The notes beneath the pieces were generated by a model. That model was not told the origin of the DNA, made no database searches, and saw nothing but the letters and a program-made list of their open reading frames with translations. DNA of 64,000 nt. It comes from DASWJZ01 sp963739005. Lineage in GTDB: Bacteria > Pseudomonadota > Alphaproteobacteria > Rhizobiales > Afifellaceae. Both the position numbers and the translations under genes were made by a program. Of the stretch, positions 1-8,300 are shown piece by piece. Numbering within the stretch: the first letter of the stretch is position 1; each line of letters opens with the position of its first letter. The stretch covers positions 434,001 to 498,000 of the forward strand of contig CAVTYQ010000008.1 of assembly GCA_963739005.1 (NCBI GenBank), given 5' to 3'.

Positions 1-18
1 CGATCTGACCGTGACCAT
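1..18 (-). CDS. holA: Start of a gene behind lptE, probably DNA polymerase III delta subunit (partial)
   Basis: Only six codons (M-V-T-V-R-S) lie inside the window. On the minus strand an ATG ending at base 18 is preceded by a GA-rich ribosome site (GAGGGGAG, about 10-12 bases upstream) and starts 47 bases after the lptE stop. The order leuS-lptE-holA is common in alphaproteobacteria, so holA, the clamp-loader delta subunit, is the expected gene. The identity rests on synteny; the visible residues cannot confirm it. Confidence 0.35.
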
Positions 19-65
19 TTTCTAGCGCGCTCCCCTCGGGATTCGCCGCACGCTCGGACCCGCCC

Positions 66-584
66 TTAGTGGGTCGCGAAGTAGGCGGCGAGGCGCACCT
101 GCGTCAGCGCTGCGAGTGCCTTGGAAATCCGGTCCTCGGCGTCGCGCTTGGCACGGAGGTTCGAATAGCTTTGCGAGGAGCGCGTGTAGGAGTTGGTCGT
201 CGTGACGCTTGCGCCGAAGATCGAATTGTCAGTGGTGGCGTCCTTCAGGAGGAAAGAGACGCCGCCCGTCAGCTGATAGATGTTGGGCGTTCCGGTGCCC
301 CGTTCGACCAGCACCTGCTGCTCGCGGATCGTCAGCCGGTAGATCAGCTTATAGCGCGCTTCCGCGCCTTCGCCGCCGCCGCGAAGCGCGAAGAGCAAGG
401 CATTGCGGAAGACTTGTTCGGTCCGCGTCCCCGACTCCTGCACGTCAATTGCCGGCAGATCGGCCTGCGGTCCTACTTCGCCCCCGCCGGTCGAATAAAG
501 CGGGCGTATCTGGCAACCGGCGAGGCCAGTAAGCGCCGCGAGCACGGCGATAACGAAAACGATGCGGTGCTTAGGCGACGACAT
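66..584 (-). CDS. lptE: LPS-assembly lipoprotein LptE
   Basis: A 172-residue outer-membrane lipoprotein that plugs the LptD barrel and helps insert lipopolysaccharide in the outer leaflet. The N-terminus is a lipoprotein signal peptide with lipobox L-A-G-C and the lipidated cysteine at residue 24, followed by the typical R-P-L-Y motif (residues 27-30). The rest is the short alpha/beta LptE fold, with the usual 'AAR/AEARYKL' and 'ATTDNSIFGASV' type strands. It overlaps the leuS stop by 14 bases (4-base offset frames), so the pair is translationally coupled, as in other alphaproteobacteria. Length and position fit the family well. Confidence 0.85.
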   Translation of the reverse strand: MSSPKHRIVFVIAVLAALTGLAGCQIRPLYSTGGGEVGPQADLPAIDVQESGTRTEQVFRNALLFALRGGGEGAEARYKLIYRLTIREQQVLVERGTGTPNIYQLTGGVSFLLKDATTDNSIFGASVTTTNSYTRSSQSYSNLRAKRDAEDRISKALAALTQVRLAAYFATH

Positions 585-3183
585 TGACGATCCGGTTCGG
601 TACGACGACGACGCGTCTTGGAGGGCGCCCCTCGAGGAAGCGCTGGATAGGTTCGAGCGCGAGCGCGGCCTTCTCGACCTCGGCGCTCGGCGAGTCGATC
701 GCGATCATGAGCTCCGCGCGCTTCTTGCCGTTCACCTGCACGGGCAGGAGCACGGTATCGACCTGAAGCAGGTCCGCCTCGACCTTAGGCCAGGCCGTTT
801 CGGCCGCGAGCTCAGTGTGGCCGAGCATCCGCCAGCATTCCTCGGCGAGATGCGGCATCATCGGCGCCAGCATCAAGGTCAGCGCCTCAGCGGCTTCGCG
901 CAAAGCCCATTCGAAATCCGGCTCGCGCTCGCCTTCGGCCGCAGCCGTCAGCACGTTCGTCAGCTCGTAGAGCTGTGCCACGGCGCGGTTGAAGCGGAGC
1001 CGCTCGATATCGTTTGTGACCGTGTCGATGGTGCGGTGGACGTGGCGACGGAGTTCCATCGATCGCGCGGAGAGGAGAGCCGGCCGCGGCAGATTAGGTG
1101 GCGGCAGCTCCTCGCCCAGCCGGACGATCAGCCGGAAGACGCGCTGCACGAAGCGATGTGCTCCGTCGACGCCCGCCGCAGTCCAAATCACGTCGCGCTC
1201 CGGCGGAGAGTCGGAGAGCATGAACCAGCGCGCCGTGTCGGCGCCGTAGGTCTCGATGATGTCGGAAGGGTCGACGGTGTTCTGCTTCGACTTCGACATC
1301 TTTTCGATCGGACCGATCTCGACGGGGGCACCGGTCGCGACTGCAAAGGCGCGCCGCGCATCGCCGTCGCCCTCGATCCGTACCCTGGCCGGCGTCAGCC
1401 ATCCGCCGTCGGCGCTGCGATAGGTCTCGTGCACGACCATGCCTTGTGTGAAGAGGCCGGCGAACGGCTCGTCGAGCCCGACGTGACCGGTCTTCCGCAT
1501 GGCGCGCGTGAAGAAGCGCGAATAGAGGAGGTGCAGGATCGCGTGCTCGATTCCGCCGATATACTGGTCGACCGGCAGCCAATGGTCGGCCGCCGCGCGG
1601 TCGGTCGGCGTCTTCGCGTGCGGGGCCGTGAAGCGGGCGAAATACCAGGACGAGTCCACGAAGGTGTCCATCGTGTCGGTCTCGCGCTTCGCCGGCCCGC
1701 CGCATTTCGGGCAGGTCGTGTCGCGCCAGGTCGGATGGCGATCGAGCGGATTGCCGGGGCGGTCGAAGTCGACGTCCTCGGGAAGCGTCACCGGCAGGTC
1801 CTCGCGCCGGACCGGTACGACACCGCAGGTCGCGCAGTGGAGCATCGGGATCGGACAGCCCCAATAGCGCTGGCGCGAGATGCCCCAGTCGCGCAGGCGG
1901 TAGTTGACCTGCCGCTCTGCGACGGGGCGGTTGCCGCGCGTCTCGGCTTCGAGGCGCCTCACCACCTCTTCCCAGGCGACTTGATTGGGCAGGCCGTCAA
2001 GGAAGGCGGAATTGATCATCCTGCCGTCGCCGTCATAGGCCTCGTCGGCGATCGCAAACGTCGCCGCGTCGGCACCGGGCGGCAGCACGACGGGGATCAC
2101 AGGCAGCCCATGCGCATGTGCGAACTCAAGGTCGCGCTGGTCATGGCCGGGGCAGCCGAAGATCGCGCCGGTGCCGTAATCCATCAGCACGAAATTCGCG
2201 ACATAGACGGGGAGCGTGCGCGATGGATCGAGTACGTGCCTGACGCGAAGCCCCGTGTCGTAACCGATCTTCTCCGCCTTCTCGAGCGCCTCGGCGGAGG
2301 TTCCCATGTGGTGGCAGCGCTCGATAAAAGCGGCAAGCGCCGGATCGCGCTGCGCGGCCGCCTTCGCCACCGGATGGTCGGCGGCGATTGCCATGAAGGT
2401 CGCGCCGAAAAGCGTGTCGACGCGCGTCGAATAGGCAACGATCTCCGTTTCGCCCGAGGGGGGCTCGTCGGCGAACTCGAAACGCACCAAGGCGCCGTCG
2501 GAGCGGCCGATCCACTTCTCCTGCATCAGCCGGACCTTGTCCGGCCAGCGGTCGAGCGTCTTTAGCGCGTCGAGCAGATCCTGGCTGTATTTGGTGATGG
2601 TCAGGAACCACTGCGTCAGCTCGCGCTGCTCGACCTCGGCGCCTGAGCGCCAGCCCTTGCCGTCGATCACCTGCTCGTTGGCGAGCACGGTCCGGTCGAC
2701 CGGGTCCCAGTTCACCTTGGCGGTCTTGCGCGCCACCAGTCCGGCGTCGAGGAAATCGAGAAAGAGGCGCTGCTGCTCGGCATAGTACTCGACGTCGCAG
2801 GTGGCGAACTCGCGGCTCCAGTCGAGCGACAGGCCCATGGATTTCAGCTGCGCGCGCATCGCCGCGATGTTGTCGTAGGTCCAGGCCTTCGGATGCACCT
2901 TGTTCTGTGCGGCGGCGTTTTCCGCCGGCAGCCCGAAGGCGTCCCAGCCCATCGGATGCAACACGGCGTAGCCGCGGGCGCGCCGATAGCGGGCGAGCAC
3001 GTCGCCCATCGTGTAGTTGCGGACGTGGCCCATATGGATGCGCCCCGAGGGGTAGGGGAACATCTCGAGCACGTAGTATTTGGGCCGCGAGTCCTCTGTC
3101 GGCGTCTCGAACAGCCGGCGCTCGGCCCAGACGGACTGCCAGCGCGGCTCGACGGCACGCGGGTTATAGCGTTCGGTGGACAT
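571..3183 (-). CDS. leuS: Leucyl-tRNA synthetase
   Basis: Class I aminoacyl-tRNA synthetase charging tRNA-Leu, about 870 residues, the normal bacterial length. The ATP-binding signature H-M-G-H is at residues 50-53 and the second signature K-M-S-K-S at about residue 625. Between them lie the CP1 editing domain (T-rich 'STRVDTLFGATF' region), a zinc-type Cys cluster (C-P-I-P-M-L-H-C-A-T-C and C-P-K-C) and the G-G-I-E-H-A motif. I start it at the ATG ending at 3183 (M-S-T-E-R-Y-N-P), which matches alphaproteobacterial LeuS. The frame stays open 12 codons further to 3219, but that extension is proline-rich and lies in the divergent promoter shared with the PLP-binding protein gene. Confidence 0.96.
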   Translation of the reverse strand: MSTERYNPRAVEPRWQSVWAERRLFETPTEDSRPKYYVLEMFPYPSGRIHMGHVRNYTMGDVLARYRRARGYAVLHPMGWDAFGLPAENAAAQNKVHPKAWTYDNIAAMRAQLKSMGLSLDWSREFATCDVEYYAEQQRLFLDFLDAGLVARKTAKVNWDPVDRTVLANEQVIDGKGWRSGAEVEQRELTQWFLTITKYSQDLLDALKTLDRWPDKVRLMQEKWIGRSDGALVRFEFADEPPSGETEIVAYSTRVDTLFGATFMAIAADHPVAKAAAQRDPALAAFIERCHHMGTSAEALEKAEKIGYDTGLRVRHVLDPSRTLPVYVANFVLMDYGTGAIFGCPGHDQRDLEFAHAHGLPVIPVVLPPGADAATFAIADEAYDGDGRMINSAFLDGLPNQVAWEEVVRRLEAETRGNRPVAERQVNYRLRDWGISRQRYWGCPIPMLHCATCGVVPVRREDLPVTLPEDVDFDRPGNPLDRHPTWRDTTCPKCGGPAKRETDTMDTFVDSSWYFARFTAPHAKTPTDRAAADHWLPVDQYIGGIEHAILHLLYSRFFTRAMRKTGHVGLDEPFAGLFTQGMVVHETYRSADGGWLTPARVRIEGDGDARRAFAVATGAPVEIGPIEKMSKSKQNTVDPSDIIETYGADTARWFMLSDSPPERDVIWTAAGVDGAHRFVQRVFRLIVRLGEELPPPNLPRPALLSARSMELRRHVHRTIDTVTNDIERLRFNRAVAQLYELTNVLTAAAEGEREPDFEWALREAAEALTLMLAPMMPHLAEECWRMLGHTELAAETAWPKVEADLLQVDTVLLPVQVNGKKRAELMIAIDSPSAEVEKAALALEPIQRFLEGRPPRRVVVVPNRIVNVVA

Positions 3184-3300
3184 CAGATAGGCCGGCTCCG
3201 GAGGCGGTGTGACCTTCACCTGAATTCTGCCGGGCGGTCAACATTCCCGGGCGATTTGCCGTTCGGTTGCCGCCATGTTAGCCGCCCGTGCGGAGGCAAT

Positions 3301-3966
3301 ATGGCGGATGCCGCTAAGAGGCTGGCGGAGATCGAGGCGCGGATCGCCAAGGCGGCGATGCGCGCCGGTCGGGACCCGGCCGAAATCACGCTGATCGCCG
3401 TCTCGAAGACCTTCGGCGCCGACGCGATCGTGCCTGTGCTCGCCGCCGGGCAGCGCGAGTTCGGCGAGAACAGGGTGCAGGAGGCGGAGAGGAAATGGCC
3501 CCCGCTTCGCAAGCCGCATCCCGACCTTCGCCTGAGTCTGATCGGCCCGCTGCAGACCAACAAGGTGCGCGAGGCGGTCGCGCTTTTCGATGCCATCCAC
3601 ACGCTTGACCGCGACAAGCTCGCCAGTGCGCTCGCTAAGGAGATGACCCGGCAGGGGCGCGCGCCGACGCTTTTCGTGCAGGTAAACACCGGCAACGAGC
3701 CGCAAAAGGCGGGGGTTGAGCCCGATGCGGCGGCGGATTTCGTCGCACATTGCAGCACCGTGCACGGCCTCCAGGTTGAAGGCTTGATGTGCATCCCGCC
3801 GCTTGCCGACGATCCCGTCCCGCATTTCGAGATGCTCGCGCGGCTGGCAAGGGAGCTCGGGCTGAAGTCGCTGTCGATGGGGATGAGCGCCGACTTCGAG
3901 GCCGCAATCCGCTGCGGGGCCACCCATGTGCGTGTCGGGAGCGCGATCTTCGGGACGCGCGACTGA
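3301..3966 (+). CDS. YggS/PLPBP-family pyridoxal phosphate homeostasis protein
   Basis: A 221-residue TIM-barrel protein that binds pyridoxal 5'-phosphate and keeps vitamin B6 and amino-acid pools balanced; it has no established catalytic activity. The PLP lysine is in I-A-V-S-K-T near residue 37. The family motifs F-G-E-N-R-V-Q-E, I-G-P-L-Q-T-N-K (here S-L-I-G-P-L-Q), S-M-G-M-S-A-D and R-V-G-S-A-I-F-G are all present in order. The ATG at 3301 has a GGAGG ribosome site five bases upstream. The open frame extends far upstream over the leuS promoter, but that part is only antisense to leuS. Divergent from leuS, as in many alphaproteobacteria. Confidence 0.93.
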   Translation: MADAAKRLAEIEARIAKAAMRAGRDPAEITLIAVSKTFGADAIVPVLAAGQREFGENRVQEAERKWPPLRKPHPDLRLSLIGPLQTNKVREAVALFDAIHTLDRDKLASALAKEMTRQGRAPTLFVQVNTGNEPQKAGVEPDAAADFVAHCSTVHGLQVEGLMCIPPLADDPVPHFEMLARLARELGLKSLSMGMSADFEAAIRCGATHVRVGSAIFGTRD

Positions 3967-4149
3967 CGCGCCGGAGGCCCCCTTCATGGGCCTTTTCGTA
4001 AACACCTTCCGGCGAATCGTGCGCCGCGGCTTAGTCGATCCTTAAGCGACCGCCGCGATACTCCGCCCAAGAAATCGAACTCGTTCCGGACGAGCCTATG
4101 GAAGAGGGGCGGCTTTGAACCGGGCCGTCCCGTTTCGCGGGGGCATTAC

Positions 4150-5821
4150 GTGCAAGCAAGTCAATTCGCGATTCGAAGCGCCGCCGAGGACATCCTCCCG
4201 CACGAGCGCGGAAGGGCGCCCCAACCGCTCGGACATGTCGTCTCCGTCAGCGGCTCGCGGGCGGTCGTCGCCGTCGACAACGAGCAGCACCGGCGCAGCG
4301 CCGGCGATCTGCTCTCGGTCGGTCGGCTGCTCGCGATCGAAGTCCGGGCGCTCGCTGATCGTCGGCCTGATCTACGCGGCGGAGTCGGCGCCGAACCAGC
4401 CGAACACGATGCTGGCGAGCGTGGAGCTGCAGGGCGAGATCCGCCCCGGCGTCGATGGCGGCAAGCCGAACTTCGACCGAGGCATTCGCACCTATCCCCC
4501 GATCGGGGCTTCTGCGCATGAGATGGACGCGTCGGAACTCGAAACCGTCTACGACTACAAGGGCGCGCAGACGATAACGATCGGGACGCTGAGCCAGGAC
4601 GAAACGATCGCGGCGACGGTCCGGGTGCAGGATCTTCTGCAGAAGCACTTCGCGGTGCTCGGCACCACGGGCTGCGGCAAGTCGAGCGCCGTGGTGCTCC
4701 TTCTCGACCGCATTCTTCACACCACGGACGCGACACGCATTCTTCTCATCGATCCGCATAACGAATATGCGGCCGCCTTCCGGGAGGAATCGGAGGTTGT
4801 CAGTCCGCGCACGATGAGCTTGCCGTTCTGGCTGTTCAACTTCGAGGAGATCGTCGACGTCATCTATCGCCGGCGCCCCGGCGTGAGCGAGGAGGTCGAT
4901 CTGCTCGCTGATCTCATTCCGATCGCCAAGGCGCGCTACGCGCAAGGCATGGACCGCAGCCCGTCACTCGTCCGCCGCGACATCGAGGACGGCGGCTACA
5001 CGGTCGACTCGCCGGTTCCCTATCGAATCCACGACGTGCTCGCGATGATCGACGAGCAGCTCGGCAAGCTTGACGGCAAGGACGATCGGCCTTCGCTCAG
5101 GCGTCTTCGGGCGCGCATCCTCTCGGTCGTCCACGACACGCGCTACCAGTTCATGTTCTCGAACCGCACCATCGAAGACACGATGGCGGATCTGCTGAAA
5201 ACGCTCTTCCGGGTGCCGGCGCAGGGCAAGCGGATCACCATCGTCGAGATGGCCGGCTTTCCGGCGGAAGTGGTGGACGCGGTCGTCTCCGTGCTCTGCC
5301 GCCTGGCTTTCGATCTCGGCGTCTGGGGTCGCGGGCGGCTTCCGCTCCTGGTGGTGGCCGAGGAAGCGCACCGTTACGTGCCGTCCGACAAGCATATGGG
5401 ATTTGGGCCGACGCGGCGCTCGATCTCCCGGATTGCCAAGGAAGGGCGGAAATACGGGGTCTATCTCGGCCTCGTCACACAGCGGCCGGCGGAGCTCGAC
5501 CCGACCATCCTGTCGCAGTGCAGCTCGATTTTCGCCATGCGCATGGCCAACGAAGCCGACCACGCCATCATCCGCTCCGCCGTCAGCGATGCCGCCAGCT
5601 CGACGCTCGCGGCGCTTCCCTCAATCGGAAACCGTGAGGCGATCGCCTTTGGCGAGGCGGTGTCGATGCCGGTGCGGGTGAGGTTCGCGTCGCTGCCGCA
5701 GGACCGCCTGCCGCAGAATCAGTTGCCCACCCTGGAGTCCACGCTCTCGGAGAGCGATGACAGCGACTTCGTTGATGAGCTGGTCGACCGTTGGCGCTCG
5801 GTGTCTCGCCGCGAGCGCTAA
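4150..5821 (+). CDS. HerA-like / DUF87 ATPase (frameshifted near 4340)
   Basis: A RecA-fold ATPase of the HerA/VirB4-like DUF87 family: an N-terminal HAS-barrel, then a Walker A motif G-T-T-G-C-G-K-S (bases near 4660-4690) and a Walker B-type strand followed by E-E-A-H-R-Y (near 5360), with a C-terminal Arg-rich sensor region. HerA proteins are DNA translocases involved in end processing or defence. The reading frame is broken: residues typical of the HAS-barrel (V-V-S-V-S-G-S-R-A ... D-L-L-S-V-G-R-L-L-A-I-E) are read from a GTG at 4150, while G-R-S-L-I-V-G-L-I-Y and everything downstream are in the next frame. Removing one A of the GAAG at 4339-4342 joins them. An alternative start at 4115 reads only the wrong N-terminal frame. 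No nuclease (NurA-like) gene is next to it. Confidence 0.8.
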
Positions 5822-5890
5822 GGCTTGACTGAGGGGCGGCCTATCGTAGGGGTCGCCCGCCGATTAGACGCTACAAGCCGATCCGACGCT

Positions 5891-6043
5891 TTACGCGAAC
5901 CGCGCAACCTCCTGCGCGAGGTGGTGGATTTCGACGGACCGGATGCCGAGTTCGTTGAGCTGGCGTGCCGTGAGGCTGCTCAGCTGACGCAGGGTCGTCC
6001 TGTATCGGCGGCAGGAGCGCCAGCGACGTAAGGTCTTCGTCAT
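5891..6043 (-). CDS. DUF1127-family micro-protein
   Basis: A 50-residue protein. Sequence runs M-T-K-T-L-R-R-W-R-S, then the DUF1127 core: an Arg/Tyr-rich first helix, L-R-Q-L-S-S-L-T-A-R-Q-L-N-E-L-G-I, and an acidic/His end S-V-E-I-H-H-L-A-Q-E-V-A-R-F-A. Such YjiS-like proteins are basic, small and abundant in alphaproteobacteria; characterised members act in RNA turnover and in carbon/phosphate metabolism, but the role here is unknown. It is convergent with the HerA-like gene (stop 5821) and stands alone. Coding is supported by the motif rather than by length. Confidence 0.75.
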   Translation of the reverse strand: MTKTLRRWRSCRRYRTTLRQLSSLTARQLNELGIRSVEIHHLAQEVARFA

Positions 6044-6232
6044 GACTATCTCCATTTCCGTTGCGGCAACTCAGGGGGAATTGCCTCTGTCGATGTCATG
6101 AAGATTGACGGAACTCTGTTGCCGCCGGTTTTCATCGGCGGCCTCAAATCGCTTCACAAAAACGGAATTTGGTTTCGTGGCGGCGGGCTCAACGAAATAT
6201 TTACCTTGGTCCTCGGCGGCGTCCGATCGGCC

Positions 6233-6276
6233 AAAAGTCCGCGGATTCTCTAGGAATTGCGGAGGATTCCGCGGAC
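6233..6276 (-). terminator. Candidate rho-independent terminator for the L,D-transpeptidase gene
   Basis: On the minus strand a stem of nine perfect pairs (GTCCGCGGA / TCCGCGGAC, arms 6268-6276 and 6237-6245) is followed by TTTT (6233-6236). It lies after the stop at 6315, which ends the in-frame coding-like tail described separately. The loop is long (22 bases) and the T-run short, so efficiency is uncertain. Confidence 0.4.
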
Positions 6277-6314
6277 GTTCGGCGAAACAATGGGCTTGGC
6301 AGCCCTGCTGCCCG

Positions 6315-6443
6315 CTATTGCGGCGGCGCCGGGAACTGGATGTAGGGGCCCTTCGGCTCCTCGCTTGGCGGCACGTAGTCCGGCGCGGGCTCCCCGAGAT
6401 CGCTGAAGGAGGCGACGAACTTGTAGAGCGAGCGGAGATATCG
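6315..6443 (-). other. Coding-like tail in frame behind the L,D-transpeptidase stop
   Basis: Directly after the TGA that ends the L,D-transpeptidase (6444-6446), the same frame stays open for 42 codons to TAG at 6315. It begins R-Y-L-R-S-L-Y-K-F-V-A-S-F-S-D-L-G-E and ends in a Pro-rich tail P-Y-I-Q-F-P-A-P-P-Q. Third codon positions are almost all G or C, as in real genes here. It contains no ATG or GTG close to its beginning that would make a sensible separate gene. It may be a read-through extension, a remnant of another gene, or the true C-terminus cut off by an error. Confidence 0.35.
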
Positions 6444-7031
6444 TCAAACCGGACGGCGTCTTCGCGGCTTCCCGTCGACGACGAAAATCGGCCGCGGCCC
6501 GGCGGCGGCGAGGAGCAACGTGATATCCCGGCGGCAGAGCGCGATGCAGCCGGCGGTCGGCCCGTATCCCGGCCGCGCCAGGTGGAGGAAGATTGCGCTT
6601 CCGCGTCCGCGCACGCGCGGCGACAGGTTCCAGTCGAGCACGCCGAGGACATCGTAGAGGTTATCCCCGCGCCACATGGTCTCGTGCCCGTCGGAGGCGG
6701 GAAGGCGGATTTGGCGGTTGTAGCGGCCGCTCGTCTCGTCCTCGCACCAGCCGTCGTCTGGTCGCATGACGCGCGCCGCGAGGGCGGAGCGCGGCGGCGG
6801 GCCCCGGTCGGGCCGCAGGATCAGCGAGAGCAGGCGCAGGCGCCCGGCCGGCGTGGCGCCGTCGCCCTCGCGCTTCAAATGCGTGACGCCGCTTCGCCCG
6901 AGCGCGCATTTCAGCAGAAGCGGACCGCAGCGAACGAGGCCGCGATGCGGTTCACGCGGCAATGAAATGACCGTGATGACGCGCAAATCGCTTGCCAAGG
7001 CGACTTTCCGTTTCTTCTTACGCGCTCGCAT
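6444..7031 (-). CDS. L,D-transpeptidase (YkuD domain)
   Basis: A 195-residue protein with the YkuD catalytic motif near its C-terminus: H-L-A-R-P-G-Y-G-P-T-A-G-C-I-A-L, in which the His and the Cys are the catalytic pair that cross-link peptidoglycan 3-3 bridges or attach proteins. Upstream are the substrate-site strands (C-A-L-G-R-S-G-V and the T-P-A-G-R motif). This is the short DUF-type YkuD branch common in Hyphomicrobiales, with no obvious signal peptide; the N-terminus is very basic (R-A-R-K-K-K-R-K). It is divergent from the response regulator at 7116. The frame continues beyond its stop in coding-like sequence. Confidence 0.8.
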   Translation of the reverse strand: MRARKKKRKVALASDLRVITVISLPREPHRGLVRCGPLLLKCALGRSGVTHLKREGDGATPAGRLRLLSLILRPDRGPPPRSALAARVMRPDDGWCEDETSGRYNRQIRLPASDGHETMWRGDNLYDVLGVLDWNLSPRVRGRGSAIFLHLARPGYGPTAGCIALCRRDITLLLAAAGPRPIFVVDGKPRRRRPV

Positions 7032-7115
7032 GACCTTATCCCCGCCTTGCGCCGCGGCTGTGGCACCCGGGCGTGCTCTAGCTTAAATTGATTCCAAGGA
7101 GACCCCGAGGCCATC

Positions 7116-7799
7116 ATGACATCCCGGAAGATCCTCATCGTCGATGACGACGCCGATCTGAGCGAAGCGCTGATCGACCAGCTCTCGCTCTACGACGAGT
7201 TCGATCTGACGCACGCCAAGACGGCGACCGCAGGGCTGCAGGCGGCGCGCGAGAGCCATATCGACCTTGTCATCATGGATGTCGGCCTGCCGGACATGGA
7301 CGGGCGCGAGGCCGTGAAGCTGCTGCGGAAAAGCGGCGTGCGTGCGCCGATCATCATGCTGACCGGCCACGACACCGATTCCGATGCGATCCTCGGCCTT
7401 GAGGCGGGCGCCAACGACTATGTCGTAAAGCCGTTCCGCTTCGCGGTCCTCCTGGCGCGCATCCGCGCGCATCTTCGCCAGCACGAGCAGAGCGAGGATG
7501 CGACCTTCTCGATCGGGCGCTATACCTTTCGCCCGGCGGCGAAGATGCTTCTCGATGCGACCGGCAGCAAGATCCGGCTGACCGAGAAGGAGACGGCGAT
7601 CCTGAAATACCTCTATCGGGCGGGCGACCGCATCGTCACGCGCGACGTTCTTCTTTCCGAGGTCTGGGGCTACAATTCCGGCGTGACCACGCATACGCTC
7701 GAGACGCATATCTATCGCCTGAGACAGAAGATCGAGCGTGATCCCTCGCACGCCGAGCTCCTGGTCACGGAGTCGGGCGGCTACAAGCTGGCAAGGTGA
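7116..7799 (+). CDS. OmpR/PhoB-family response regulator
   Basis: A 227-residue two-domain regulator. Residues 1-120 are a receiver domain with the acidic pocket D-D-D (10-12), phospho-acceptor Asp55 in V-I-M-D-V-G, the conserved T in M-L-T-G-H, and K in V-V-K-P-F. Residues about 130-227 are a winged helix with the recognition-helix region H-T-L-E-T-H-I-Y-R-L-R-Q-K-I-E. No histidine kinase gene is adjacent, so the partner is elsewhere. Ribosome site AAGGAG sits about 14 bases upstream of the ATG. It runs into the cNMP-domain gene with four bases between, so they form one transcript. Such orphan regulators in this synteny are often envelope or cell-cycle related, but I cannot assign which. Confidence 0.9.
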   Translation: MTSRKILIVDDDADLSEALIDQLSLYDEFDLTHAKTATAGLQAARESHIDLVIMDVGLPDMDGREAVKLLRKSGVRAPIIMLTGHDTDSDAILGLEAGANDYVVKPFRFAVLLARIRAHLRQHEQSEDATFSIGRYTFRPAAKMLLDATGSKIRLTEKETAILKYLYRAGDRIVTRDVLLSEVWGYNSGVTTHTLETHIYRLRQKIERDPSHAELLVTESGGYKLAR

Positions 7800-7803
7800 G
7801 AGA

Positions 7804-8283
7804 ATGTCGTCGCTGCAATCGCTGGACTCCGACGTCGACGTTCTCGGCGAGGTGCCGTTCTTCGCCGGCTTCTCCAAGGAGCAGCTGAAGCTCATCGCCA
7901 TTTCGGCGGAAAGCCGTTCGCTACCGGAGAAGCTGCTCCTGTTCGACGAGGGGCAGCTTCTGCACTCGGCCTACGTGATCGTCACCGGGAGCCTCAAGGC
8001 GGAACACAAGGTGGCGGGGACAGACAAGGTGGCGCGGCGCGACATCGGACCTGGCGTGATCCTCGGCGAGCGGGCGCTGATCCTCGATGCGCGCGCGACC
8101 GAGTCGGTTCGCGTGGAGAGCCGCGCGCGAGTCCTGCAGATCCGCAAACTGATGTTCCGTAAGCTCTTACAGGAGCATCCGGAGATGGCGAAGATGCTGC
8201 GGACGCGGCTCACCCGCCACGTGCTGCAGATGGCGGCGGGATTCAACGCGGTCGGTGACCGCCTGCGCGCCGTGCAACTCTGA
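7804..8283 (+). CDS. Cyclic-nucleotide-binding-domain protein without a DNA-binding domain
   Basis: A 159-residue protein made of one cNMP-binding beta-roll: F-F-A-G-F-S-K-E-Q-L, then L-L-F-D-E-G-Q, the phosphate-binding cassette region G-P-G-V-I-L-G-E-R-A-L-I, and a C-terminal helix. Crp/Fnr regulators are about 220-240 residues with a helix-turn-helix; this one ends before that domain, so it is not a classical transcription factor. It starts four bases after the response regulator stop, implying co-transcription and possibly a joint signalling role. Stop precedes convergent xth by 17 bases. Confidence 0.85.
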   Translation: MSSLQSLDSDVDVLGEVPFFAGFSKEQLKLIAISAESRSLPEKLLLFDEGQLLHSAYVIVTGSLKAEHKVAGTDKVARRDIGPGVILGERALILDARATESVRVESRARVLQIRKLMFRKLLQEHPEMAKMLRTRLTRHVLQMAAGFNAVGDRLRAVQL

Positions 8284-8300
8284 TCCGTCCCGGCGATTCC

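Noticed and set aside
562..2565. 667-residue plus-strand ORF antisense to leuS
   Set aside because: Arg/Ala-rich, no family; a GC-driven shadow of leuS codons.
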